64,000 bases of DNA, taken from positions 1 through 64,000 of the forward strand of contig JBLHKS010000006.1 of the NCBI GenBank assembly GCA_047620505.1, read 5' to 3'. Positions within the stretch are counted from its first letter, which is position 1. Every line of letters starts with the position of its first letter. Under the pieces are notes generated by a model. The model saw nothing but the letters and a program-made list of their open reading frames with translations. It did no database searches and was not told where the DNA came from. The DNA comes from JBLHKS01 sp047620505. Its GTDB lineage: Bacteria > Verrucomicrobiota > Verrucomicrobiia > Verrucomicrobiales > DEV007. Both the position numbers and the translations under genes were made by a program. This document shows positions 1 to 8,249 of the stretch, in pieces.

Positions 1-714
1 AGTCGCGATTGAGCCGAATTCAGGCGCGTGTGATTTCCAAAGCGACTCGGGCTCTGGAATATCGATATCGGCGAGGTAGTCGTTGTAGCGAGCCGCGTGC
101 TCAAAATAGTCATGTGGCGCTTTGAAATGGTGCATCAGGAAAAACGGCTTCTCTTGATCCCAGCCTTCGCTCAGCCACTCGAGCGACTGATCGGTGATCG
201 CGTCCGATGAATGCATTCCGTCGAATTTGATCACCGTTTTCGGCCAGGGTTGATCGCCGCGAATCCGGAATTCCGGATCGTGATATTTTCCCTGGCCCGG
301 GAGAACCGAGTAAAAGTCGAACGCGCCCGGCTCTTTCTTGAGGTGCCATTTTCCGATCATCGCCGTGTGGTAGCCGGCTTTTTTCATTTCGATCGCAAGA
401 AACTGGCGCTCAGATTCGATCGTTCCGCTCAAATCGTAAGCACCATTCGTGTGCGGGTACTGCCCGGTGATCACGCAGGCCCGGCTCGGGGCGCAGATCG
501 AATTCGTGCAAAATGCGTTCTCAAACAGGATCCCTTCTTTCGCCAGTCGATCGATCGTCGGCGTCGGATTCAGCGCTGCGAGACGGCCGCCGTAGGCCCC
601 GATCGCATGCGCGGTGTGGTCGTCCGACATGATAAAAAGAATGTTCGGCTTCTCAGCAGCTGCTGGCGTGATGAAGCCGAAAACGAGAGAAAATACCCAG
701 AGAGCAGATTTCAT
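1..714 (-). CDS. Secreted arylsulfatase, Cys type (5' part, runs off the left edge)
   Basis: This is the first 238 residues of a type I sulfatase, which hydrolyses sulfate esters, probably on sulfated glycans outside the cytoplasm. An N-terminal signal peptide ends near TPAAAE (residues 16-21). A sulfatase-typical metal-binding start follows, NILFIMSDDH (24-33), and then CAPSR at 74-78, the C-x-P-S-R signature whose Cys is matured to formylglycine. The start is the ATG read from 714 to 712. The gene has no stop before base 1, so the C-terminal half is missing. The palindrome copy at 654 encodes the Ala triplet of the signal-peptide cleavage region. It is divergent from the VWA gene at 844. 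The family call is secure; the substrate cannot be told. Confidence 0.93.
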   Translation of the reverse strand, partial: MKSALWVFSLVFGFITPAAAEKPNILFIMSDDHTAHAIGAYGGRLAALNPTPTIDRLAKEGILFENAFCTNSICAPSRACVITGQYPHTNGAYDLSGTIESERQFLAIEMKKAGYHTAMIGKWHLKKEPGAFDFYSVLPGQGKYHDPEFRIRGDQPWPKTVIKFDGMHSSDAITDQSLEWLSEGWDQEKPFFLMHHFKAPHDYFEHAARYNDYLADIDIPEPESLWKSHAPEFGSIAT

Positions 715-843
715 GGCGCGGTATTTACTTCGATTCTGAGGGGCAGCCAGCAATTTTTTTCCCTAAGACGACGTGTTTGAAAGCGTCATGTCTGGTGGAC
801 ATTTGTGCGGATGCCCACAGATTGAACCCAGAGAATTTTTATC

Positions 844-3324
844 ATGTCTGCCCTGATCAATTCCTTAACAAAGGCGCTTCAAGCCGACCCAACCGATTGG
901 GAAACCCGATCGGCGTTGGTTGGAGTCCTTATCGACGAAAACCAGCCTGACGAGGCCAGAAAGCTGCTCGCCGATGCGGGAGAAATTCCAGATGAGGGGC
1001 CCGACCTTGAGCTGGCCAAAAAATCCTATCACATGGCCGGTCTCGAGTTTCCTGAGCCGGATGTTGCCATCGCCGTGATCGCTGAGGACGATGACGATGA
1101 AGAAGCTGTCGTTGCTGCGGTGATCGTCGATGACGAGGATTCTCTCCCTGAGCCGTATTCGAAGTCTGAGCCCGAAATCGTACCCCTTGCTTATTCGAAG
1201 TCCGAGCCCGAAACCGTACCCGTTGCGTATTCGAAATCCGAGCCCGCGCCCGAGCCGGAGCCGGAAACCAAGGCCGCGCCGGAATCCGAGCCCGAGGCTC
1301 AGGCCGATTCGGTATCCGAGAGCGACGCCGAGCGCCGTGCGTTTTACGTGATCGAAACCACTCCAGAGGAACTGGAAGAGCTCCACCGCGTCGAGCACAT
1401 CGCGGAAATCAAGTGCGAGCGCACGGCCAAACGCAACCGGATCAACGCCCTCGCGGTGACCATCCTGTTGCACGTCGGCATTTTCATTTTGCTGGGCTTC
1501 ATCGTCATTTCGATGCCCTCCGAAAATCCACCAAACGTCGTCGCCATGGCCGGCCCTGCGGTTGAGGACGACAGCGTGCTCGATCCAACTGAGCTCAATC
1601 GCCCAACACCCCAGCAAACCACAGCAGCTGCTGCCTCGATCCCCGACATCATCAGCGTTGAGGCGTTCTCATCGGTCGCCCTTTCGAGCAACGATCTCCA
1701 AGTGACGACCGCGCCGCCATCGTTCGGCGTTTCCTACACGCCCTCGATGAGTTTCGGCATGCCGTCTGGAGGCTCATCGATGATGCTTTTCGGCGAAAAA
1801 CTGATCGAAAAAGGCGAGACCCTCGGGGTGATTCTCGACGTTTCGGGGTCGATGGCCGAGTACCTGCCGCGCGTCATCCGCGAAATTGACCGGAATTTCG
1901 ACAACACGCCGATCGTTTACGTGAATAACACGCTGATCAGGCCAACGAGCGTCGAAGTCGAGATTCGCCGGATCGTCGAAGAGGAGGTCATGCCCTACTA
2001 TCCGGACCGTACTCACACGCCTTACTGGTTTCTCTGGCATGATCTGCCGCGGAAAGCCCCACAGCCAGCGGTTGATCGCCTGATGGAGTATTTTAAGAAG
2101 CGGCCGAACGCGTTCATCGCCGTCGGCGGCTACAACCGGGTCACGGCAGCCGCAAAATTCCTTGCCGAGCAGAAAGTCGACGCGCTCTACGTTTTCTCGG
2201 ATTTCGAAGATTACGTCGACGAAGATCTCGCCTTGGAACTCGGGCAACTCATGGGAAGAAGCAGCATCAAAACCTTCATCCAGCCTGCTCGCGAAAACCC
2301 GACTGATTACATCAAAATCATGGCCCAGAAAGTGGCCAATCGCTCCAAAGGCAAGCAGCTTCAGCCGCTCGTCGCGATCGCCGAAGAGGAAGACACCAGC
2401 ATCATGGCTCGGCTTGAAGACAACACGATTAAGCCGGAGGACATGGAAGATCAGCTCGGCGTGAACTACGCAAATGCGCGTCCCGAAGCGGTTGGAACCG
2501 AGTTTTACGAGTTTCGTCCGCAAAAAGACTGGTATGAAATCGCGCGTCTGCAGGAACCGGAGTACGAGGTGGTTTTTTACGGCCCCGAAGCGCGAGGCGA
2601 GATTTTCATGAAGACCGATGACGGCTTCATCCAGCATCCAATCACTTTTGGTTATCACAGCTGGAAAGACGTTCAAGCAGTCGACGCGCAAGTCCGCTAT
2701 CGGCGTCGCAAATTCCTTAGAAACGAGGAAGAGCCGACTTTTGACGGCCAGGAAATCGTTTGGAAAATGATTCTCGAAGATGAGCTGCCGTTCGAGGTCC
2801 ATCTCTATCTCGATCGCAAAGGCATGAACGCGACCTACGTTGCTGACCCGCCGAAAGACGGAACGAACGACGCCGCTTACATCTATTTTCGCGTGCCGCC
2901 GCTGGTTCGGGAGCGCGAGGATAAATATTACGGTTATGACATTCCGCCCACCGGGCTGACCTTGGCTCAGGTCCGCGAGTATGCCCAGTTCAACACGGCG
3001 ACGTTTAATCTTCCGAATGCCGAGGCCGATCGTTTCGGCTCACATTGGAATCAGATCGGGTTTGAGCCCGGTTACAACCCGAGGAAATTCCACGACCTCG
3101 TCAGGCAGATGCCGAGCGGGATCCGCGATGTCGTCGTCGAAGGGCCTTCCTTCGGCCCACGCAAATTCCACGCCCGAACGACCAGCAGCCGAATTCTGCT
3201 GACTGGCGGAGCTGGTCGCGCGGATATCGAACTTTGGGAGTCTTTCCATTGTCGGCTCGTCCGGCCCGCTGATCGCCGCACCCGTTTCACGAAAACTGAG
3301 GCGATTGCGATCCAGATCGAGTGA
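844..3324 (+). CDS. Membrane-anchored VWA-domain protein with TPR-like N-terminus
   Basis: 826 residues. The first ~60 residues look like a TPR-type helical pair (many ADP/W/A positions). Next come an acidic stretch, three 12-residue YSKSEP repeats (105-140), and a run rich in E and P. One transmembrane helix lies at about 200-225. After a Ser/Thr/Pro-rich linker there is a von Willebrand A domain whose metal site is DVSGS at 332-336. The topology suggests a cytoplasmic N-terminal half and an extracytoplasmic VWA domain, or a tail-in arrangement. The C-terminal ~270 residues are not recognised. VWA domains bind protein partners through a metal ion, often in envelope complexes. The start is the ATG at 844; no clear Shine-Dalgarno sequence is visible. 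It is a single gene, divergent from the sulfatase. The specific role is unknown. Confidence 0.85.
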   Translation: MSALINSLTKALQADPTDWETRSALVGVLIDENQPDEARKLLADAGEIPDEGPDLELAKKSYHMAGLEFPEPDVAIAVIAEDDDDEEAVVAAVIVDDEDSLPEPYSKSEPEIVPLAYSKSEPETVPVAYSKSEPAPEPEPETKAAPESEPEAQADSVSESDAERRAFYVIETTPEELEELHRVEHIAEIKCERTAKRNRINALAVTILLHVGIFILLGFIVISMPSENPPNVVAMAGPAVEDDSVLDPTELNRPTPQQTTAAAASIPDIISVEAFSSVALSSNDLQVTTAPPSFGVSYTPSMSFGMPSGGSSMMLFGEKLIEKGETLGVILDVSGSMAEYLPRVIREIDRNFDNTPIVYVNNTLIRPTSVEVEIRRIVEEEVMPYYPDRTHTPYWFLWHDLPRKAPQPAVDRLMEYFKKRPNAFIAVGGYNRVTAAAKFLAEQKVDALYVFSDFEDYVDEDLALELGQLMGRSSIKTFIQPARENPTDYIKIMAQKVANRSKGKQLQPLVAIAEEEDTSIMARLEDNTIKPEDMEDQLGVNYANARPEAVGTEFYEFRPQKDWYEIARLQEPEYEVVFYGPEARGEIFMKTDDGFIQHPITFGYHSWKDVQAVDAQVRYRRRKFLRNEEEPTFDGQEIVWKMILEDELPFEVHLYLDRKGMNATYVADPPKDGTNDAAYIYFRVPPLVREREDKYYGYDIPPTGLTLAQVREYAQFNTATFNLPNAEADRFGSHWNQIGFEPGYNPRKFHDLVRQMPSGIRDVVVEGPSFGPRKFHARTTSSRILLTGGAGRADIELWESFHCRLVRPADRRTRFTKTEAIAIQIE
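1156..1263 (+). repeat. Three tandem 36-bp units encoding YSKSEP repeats
   Basis: Units at 1156-1191, 1192-1227 and 1228-1263 each start TATTCGAA and encode YSKSEPE(I/T)VP(L/V)A, with the third degenerating into an EPEP run. They sit in the cytoplasmic-side linker of the VWA protein. The units differ mainly at third codon positions, so the duplication is not recent. Confidence 0.85.
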
Positions 3325-3504
3325 TTCTTGGCCTCCACGACGGTAGAAGGGAGGCGATCAGATTCGTCGTTCCGATCGTCTTGGTCATGCGGAAGCAAAA
3401 AAGCTCGAGCATCTTTGCTTTGGAGCTGCGATCGAATCGGTCCTTTTTTGCGCAATCTTGGCTTGTTTGGGTTGAAAAAATAATTTGGTTTTTCTGAATA
3501 TTAT

Positions 3505-3520
3505 GGAAATTTAGATTTCC
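3505..3520 (+). promoter_or_regulatory. Inverted repeat directly abutting a start codon
   Basis: GGAAAT (3505-3510), loop TTAG, ATTTCC (3515-3520), with the ATG following at once at 3521. A perfect 6-bp stem here would cover the ribosome-binding region of the glycosyltransferase mRNA. It lies in an AT-rich leader (about 3470-3520) in an otherwise GC-rich region. A regulatory role is inferred. Confidence 0.4.
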
Positions 3521-5128
3521 ATGCTCCAGCTCAAACCTGCTCGCATCCCCATTTGGACGTTCTACGTCTTCATCGGTGCTCTCGCGGTCCTCGCACATCG
3601 CTTCGTCCTGAGCGCCGATTTTTTCATGGATGACTACCCGCACATCCTTCGCCACTCCGGGGTGATCGAAGGCGAGTGGTCGAGCTTGAAATTCCGATGG
3701 CTCCCGTACTTGCTCTGGTCGTCAGCAACTGCTGGGGATCCGATCGCGCATCCGGCGACGCTTCACGCGTTGAATTTGATCGTCCACATCGCCATCGCCT
3801 GCCTGATGTTGCCGATCGGCCGAGATTTCCTCCGCCGCGGAAACTGGTTTGATTCCGATCAAACCCGGACTCAAGCCGCAGCTCTCGGCGCGATCATTTT
3901 CGCGATGCACCCGCTCGGGACCGAGCCAGTCCACTACACGAGATGCCTCATGATCGATCTCGTTACGCTGTTTTCGGTCCTGACCGCTTGGTTTGCGCTG
4001 CGTTTTTCCGAAAAGCCAAACGCGCGTTGGGCGATCTTCGCGATTGCCGCGTTGATCTTCGCCACCGTCTCTAAAAAGCCCGGATTCGCCCACGCCGCCG
4101 CCAATCTCGCGATCGTCGGCTTCGTTTGTATCAACTGGAGCGCGCTTCGGAAACTCCGGCCGTCTGGAAAGCAGATTCTCCTCGCCATCCCCTTTGCGCT
4201 GACCGGAATCGCTTTCGCAGCTTACTGGATTTGGTGGGGAATCGGCTATCTCGGCCGTGAGCAGCTGCTCGGAACCCACGCCCTGACTCAGGGGCGCGTT
4301 TTCTGGATTTACATCCAACAATTCTTCCTTCCCACTGAGCTTAGCTCCGATCACTACGTGCCCTGGAGCATGGGCCTGGGCGACCTGCCCGCTGTAATCG
4401 GAAGCCTAGGCGTCCTCGTCCTTGTCGCAGGTTGCATCTGGATGCTGTTCACGAAACGATTCCGCATTCTCGGTGCGATTCTTGCGCTTGCGCTCGCGCC
4501 GTTGCTTCTTCGATTCGGTTATGTCGTTAGCGAACTCGTTGTCGAATACCGGGTCTATCCGGCTCTCCCTTGGTTTGGCCTGCTCGCCGGTTGCGGGCTT
4601 ATCTGGATCGTAAAATGGAATCGAGCAGCCGGCCTCAGCGCCGTAGCCGTCATTTTGACTGGATTCTTCGTCCTCAGCAACGGCCGCTCTGCGCTGTGGA
4701 CGGACTCGAATCTCCTAGCGATGGACACGCTTCACGCCTACCCAAAAAACCTTCGCGCAATCACAATTGCCCAGCAGCAAGCCCAGCTTGATAGTCAGTA
4801 TCAGCTGGTCAAAGAACTCGCCTTCGAAACGGACCGGATGCTCGAGGAGAACGAGGCTTACAACGCTGAGAATTCGGATCGGCAATTCGAAATGAAGCGC
4901 GTGTTCAAGCATTGGGCGATTGCCCATCAATACGCGATCTATGCGATCGCATTGGATGAGGGAGTTGATCCGGCAATCGTCTACGCCGACCGCAAGATTC
5001 GTGAAATGTCCGACCACGCTCCTTGGTCGATCACTGACGAGAATCCTTTGATAATGGCTCGCCTCGCCTTGGTTCAGTTTGTCGCGTTGCGAGATGCTCA
5101 GGCCGAAGAGACTCCTGAGGACACCTGA
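3521..5128 (+). CDS. GT-C type membrane glycosyltransferase-like protein
   Basis: 535 residues with about ten transmembrane helices. The first extracytoplasmic loop holds the acidic pair DDYPHI near residue 39. It also has the stretch FAMHPLGTEPVHY (about 127-139), reminiscent of the HPxxTE region of TMTC/PMT-like glycosyltransferases that use polyprenyl-phosphate sugars. The last ~140 residues (from about 400) are soluble and helical, perhaps a degenerate TPR. It opens a plus-strand block of polysaccharide-type genes, though a 107-bp AT-rich gap separates it from the next gene. It probably transfers a sugar on the outer face of the inner membrane during exopolysaccharide or glycoprotein assembly; donor and acceptor are unknown. 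It has a core-matched palindrome copy at 4259 and a one-mismatch copy at 3723. Confidence 0.75.
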   Translation: MLQLKPARIPIWTFYVFIGALAVLAHRFVLSADFFMDDYPHILRHSGVIEGEWSSLKFRWLPYLLWSSATAGDPIAHPATLHALNLIVHIAIACLMLPIGRDFLRRGNWFDSDQTRTQAAALGAIIFAMHPLGTEPVHYTRCLMIDLVTLFSVLTAWFALRFSEKPNARWAIFAIAALIFATVSKKPGFAHAAANLAIVGFVCINWSALRKLRPSGKQILLAIPFALTGIAFAAYWIWWGIGYLGREQLLGTHALTQGRVFWIYIQQFFLPTELSSDHYVPWSMGLGDLPAVIGSLGVLVLVAGCIWMLFTKRFRILGAILALALAPLLLRFGYVVSELVVEYRVYPALPWFGLLAGCGLIWIVKWNRAAGLSAVAVILTGFFVLSNGRSALWTDSNLLAMDTLHAYPKNLRAITIAQQQAQLDSQYQLVKELAFETDRMLEENEAYNAENSDRQFEMKRVFKHWAIAHQYAIYAIALDEGVDPAIVYADRKIREMSDHAPWSITDENPLIMARLALVQFVALRDAQAEETPEDT

Positions 5129-5177
5129 AAAAGCGTTGATCAGCCCTTCCTAAGTTGGCGAATTCAAACGGAACTTT

Positions 5178-5222
5178 CGATTGATTGATTCTGAAAATTA
5201 TATATTTTATTAAAATAATCAA
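5178..5222 (+). promoter_or_regulatory. AT-rich leader upstream of the DUF4091 gene
   Basis: A stretch of about 45 bp made almost wholly of A and T, containing overlapping self-complementary pieces (AAAAT..ATTTT and ATTTT..AAAAT, which share a segment). It sits just before the TTG start at 5236. It resembles the AT-rich leaders before 3521, 8250, 13346 and 48690. Promoter function is likely from position, but I cannot fix a -35/-10 pair. Confidence 0.35.
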
Positions 5223-5235
5223 CAGTTCCTAAATT

Positions 5236-7014
5236 TTGAGATTCCCCAATCCAGCTTCGTGCTTTGCAGTCGCAGTCATTCTCGTAATGATTTTGCCGGC
5301 TATCGCGCGTGCTGAGTCGACTGAAGTCAAGCTTTGGGCGGTCGATTCGATGACGCGAGTCGGGCGAACTGCTCCAGCAGCTGCTGATTCGGAAACGGTT
5401 CGAATCGAGGCGGCGCGGAATGAAACCGAGCCGTTTCAAGTCATCGTAACCAGTGAAGTTGAAATTCTGCGTCAAGCGACGGTTGAGTTTTCGCCGCTTC
5501 GAGGACCTGGCGGATTTGAGATCGACGGCGCGAAGATTTTTTACGAGCACTACGTTCGCGTAGTCGAGTCCTCGCCCAAATCGCCCTACAAACCGGGCCT
5601 CCACCCGGACCCGCTCATCCCGGTCACTCCGGGACAGTCTGTTTTCAAGCCGATCACCGAACTCCCCGCCTCGGGCCGCATCAATCAGCCCTTCTGGGTC
5701 GACATTCGCGTTCCTGCTGCCGCGCCACCCGGTTCCTACAGCGGCGAATTCACCCTGACCACTGGGAATGGCGAAGAATTTTCGCTACCGGTGGAGCTGA
5801 TTGTTTGGGATTTCACGTTGCCGTCGAAACCGTCACTGCAGTCGGAATTTGGCCTGGAAATCCCTCGCCTGGAGCGAATTCACGGGGTTGAACGTGGAAC
5901 TTCGGCCGGAAATCGGCTTCTCCGAGCCTACGAAGATCTCCTCGCCGATCACTTGCTCGTCCCGGAAAGCTTTAACGGAACTGCAGCTGTTTGGGATGGC
6001 GATTCGGAGCAAGTTTCGTTTCTACAATCTCGCGAACCTCATGTTGGAACAGCCCGAGATGTCTATCGGCACTTCTTTGACGAAAAATCACTCAATACAG
6101 TAGGAATTCCGTTGTGGCCGGATTGGCCCTACGCGGATGCGCTTGGAAAAGATCGAAGAAAGGCAAAGCAGTACGTCGCCAAATATGTAAAGGAACTCGC
6201 GAAAAATGGATGGGACGGCAGGGTCATTGCTCAATGCGGATACGTGGATGAGCCGCGTTCCCGAAAAGATTACGCATTAGTTCGCGATTGGGGTCAGTTC
6301 TATAATGAAATCGAAGCGGAATACGGAATTGAGGTTCCGATGTACGTCACAGAACAGCCCGCGCCCGAGGATGAAAGTTGGGGATCACTCGCTGGCTACG
6401 TAGATATCTGGGTAGTTCAAATTGGTGATCTCTGGGACGACATGCACGGCTACAAAACCGGGAAAGTCGCAGAGCGCCGAGCTGACGGGGATGAAATCTG
6501 GCTTTACTGCTCATTGACTCCGATGTGTTACACATGGGAAGAGGCGAATGGCTCTCCTGAAGTCTACAAAGAAGGAAATCCGCCCGCGTGGTTGATCGAT
6601 TTTCCGCCGATGAACCATCGGATCACGGCGTGGATCGCTCCAATATATGAAGCCAGCGGTTTTCTCTATTGGTCGACGATTGACTCTCGTGATGGAATTG
6701 ATCCTTGGAAGCGCACGGATACATTCGCGATCGAAGACTACAGATTTAACGGAGATGGCCTTTTTATCTATCCAGGCTATCGCGATACCGTGGGCTATGA
6801 TGGTCCAGTTGCCTCGATGAGGCTCAAGTGGATTCGCGAGTCATTCGAGGACCACGCCTATATTTCGATGCTCGAAGATCGAGGCGAACGTGAATTTGCA
6901 CTTAACCAAATCCGTCGGATCGCTCGAAACGTCGGCGATTGGGCCGACAACCCCACCGAACTTTTCGCGGCCCGCCGCGCCATGGCCAAACGACTCGCTG
7001 AAACCGACACCTGA
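5236..7014 (+). CDS. Secreted DUF4091 (glycoside hydrolase-like) protein
   Basis: 592 residues. I take the TTG at 5236 as start because the codons that follow give a good signal peptide (basic, then AVAVILVMILPAIARA); the first in-frame ATG (5287) would remove most of it. A beta-sandwich region (about 25-200) is followed by a catalytic-barrel-like region. Its WPDWPY, DEPRS, PMYVTEQ and YWSTIDSRDGIDPW stretches match the DUF4091 family, which accompanies glycoside hydrolases and is thought to act on polysaccharide. Its stop overlaps the next start by one base (TGATG), so the two genes are co-translated. Location between glycosyltransferases suggests trimming or turnover of the polymer made here; the substrate is unknown. 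A palindrome copy at 5375 encodes AAA near the mature N-terminus. Confidence 0.8.
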   Translation: MRFPNPASCFAVAVILVMILPAIARAESTEVKLWAVDSMTRVGRTAPAAADSETVRIEAARNETEPFQVIVTSEVEILRQATVEFSPLRGPGGFEIDGAKIFYEHYVRVVESSPKSPYKPGLHPDPLIPVTPGQSVFKPITELPASGRINQPFWVDIRVPAAAPPGSYSGEFTLTTGNGEEFSLPVELIVWDFTLPSKPSLQSEFGLEIPRLERIHGVERGTSAGNRLLRAYEDLLADHLLVPESFNGTAAVWDGDSEQVSFLQSREPHVGTARDVYRHFFDEKSLNTVGIPLWPDWPYADALGKDRRKAKQYVAKYVKELAKNGWDGRVIAQCGYVDEPRSRKDYALVRDWGQFYNEIEAEYGIEVPMYVTEQPAPEDESWGSLAGYVDIWVVQIGDLWDDMHGYKTGKVAERRADGDEIWLYCSLTPMCYTWEEANGSPEVYKEGNPPAWLIDFPPMNHRITAWIAPIYEASGFLYWSTIDSRDGIDPWKRTDTFAIEDYRFNGDGLFIYPGYRDTVGYDGPVASMRLKWIRESFEDHAYISMLEDRGEREFALNQIRRIARNVGDWADNPTELFAARRAMAKRLAETDT

Positions 7015-8165
7015 TGCACGAAGAACCCATTCAAATTGAGGTCATTGACGATCTTGCCCGTTTCAAAGCTCTACGTGATGAATGGAATCCGCTGCTACAG
7101 AGCAGTTGTGCGGACGGAATCTATCTCACCTACGAATACCAGATTACTTGGTGGGAGCACTACGGAGATCGCTTCAAGCTTAGAATCCTCGTCGCCCGAC
7201 GCGGTCAGCAGCTGCTGGGAATCGCTCCGCTCGCGATCGGCCCTGGCAACGGCTTGATCCGCGGACGCATGCGATATTTGACCTTCATCGGCGTCCTCGG
7301 CGACACGGCCGCTGATTTCCTCGATTTTATCATAGCGCCTGGCACCGAGCAGGAGGTTGTGCCCAAATTCTACGAAACGATCTATGAAGAGCTCGGACGT
7401 CAGTGGGATGTTCTTTTTCTCAATCTGACTCCGGCCCAATCACCAGTTCTATCGCGTGCGCTTCCTGTGATTTCACAGTTCAAGGGCCTTGCCGTTACCA
7501 TCAATTCATCGCCTTCGCCCTTTCTTCCCTTGCCTGATAGCTGGTCAGAATTGCTGTCCGCAAAGTCGAAGAATTTTAAGAAGCAATTCAACAATCACTG
7601 GAATCGACTTCACAAAAACCACACCGTCGAAGTTCTTCGTCCAGGCGTCGATCTTGATTTTGATGAGGCGTTTGCCGTGCTGGTAGAGCTGAATCGAAAG
7701 CGGTGGGGAAAAGAGGGGCAAGCCTTTCGTTCGAAACGATTTAACCGGTTTCACCGAGAGCTAGCTGAGAGGTTTGATGAACTTGGATGGCTCTACTTTC
7801 GAGTCGTCAAAGTAGACGGCGAAGTCGCTGCCGCGAGATTTGATTATGTATATAATGATAAGCTCTGGAATGTCCAAGGAGGTTGGAATCCCAAGCTAAG
7901 TCATTTATCGCTGGGCCGAATTCTGATCGGAATACAGATTAAATGGTGTATTGAGCAAGGCTTGAAGGAATACGATTTTCTCGCAGGAGACAGCGGATAC
8001 AAGCGGTCCTGGGCAACGGATTCACGGGACCTGGTAAACGTTGAAGTCCTGAATTCGAGTAGTTGGCGGGCCCTGGCATACCATGAGTTTCGAATCGTGA
8101 AGAACCTCCTCGACCCACGCCGCCGCCCGAAACCGATCCAGCAAGACGCCGTTTGCCACACATGA
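7014..8165 (+). CDS. FemAB/CelD-like GNAT acyltransferase
   Basis: 383 residues resembling the GNAT-fold Acetyltransf_6 (CelD/BioF2-like) family. Features are an N-terminal half with ITWWEHYGD and LGIAPLAI, a linker, and a second half with LNRKRWGKEGQAFRS, AARFDYVYNDKLWNVQGGW, LGRILIGIQIKWCIEQGLKEYDFLAGDSGYKRSWA. The last segment is typical of this family. Members are common in exopolysaccharide clusters, where they are thought to add acyl groups to sugars or lipids. It starts within the stop codon of the DUF4091 gene (one-base overlap). No membrane segment is visible, so it should be cytoplasmic. The acceptor is unknown. The palindrome at 7206 encodes QQLL in a surface loop. Confidence 0.82.
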   Translation: MHEEPIQIEVIDDLARFKALRDEWNPLLQSSCADGIYLTYEYQITWWEHYGDRFKLRILVARRGQQLLGIAPLAIGPGNGLIRGRMRYLTFIGVLGDTAADFLDFIIAPGTEQEVVPKFYETIYEELGRQWDVLFLNLTPAQSPVLSRALPVISQFKGLAVTINSSPSPFLPLPDSWSELLSAKSKNFKKQFNNHWNRLHKNHTVEVLRPGVDLDFDEAFAVLVELNRKRWGKEGQAFRSKRFNRFHRELAERFDELGWLYFRVVKVDGEVAAARFDYVYNDKLWNVQGGWNPKLSHLSLGRILIGIQIKWCIEQGLKEYDFLAGDSGYKRSWATDSRDLVNVEVLNSSSWRALAYHEFRIVKNLLDPRRRPKPIQQDAVCHT

Positions 8166-8202
8166 ATTCCACGAAACTCCGAATCCTTTAGAAAAATTGT
8201 TT

Positions 8203-8229
8203 AGTAATTCTGGAAATTACTGAAATTTC
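8203..8229 (+). promoter_or_regulatory. Two mutually exclusive hairpins before the Wzc-like gene
   Basis: AGTAATT-CTGGA-AATTACT (8203-8221) and GAAATT-ACTGA-AATTTC (8213-8229) share the middle segment, so only one stem can form at a time. The pair ends 20 bases before the ATG at 8250. Overlapping alternative stems are what leader switches or protein operators look like, but no function is known. Confidence 0.4.
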
Positions 8230-8249
8230 AATTAAATTCAGCTCTGCCG

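Noticed and set aside
844..3324. Possible frameshift at the C-terminus of the VWA protein
   Set aside because: The last ~40 residues look unlike the rest, but no other frame continues with better features, so I keep one intact gene.
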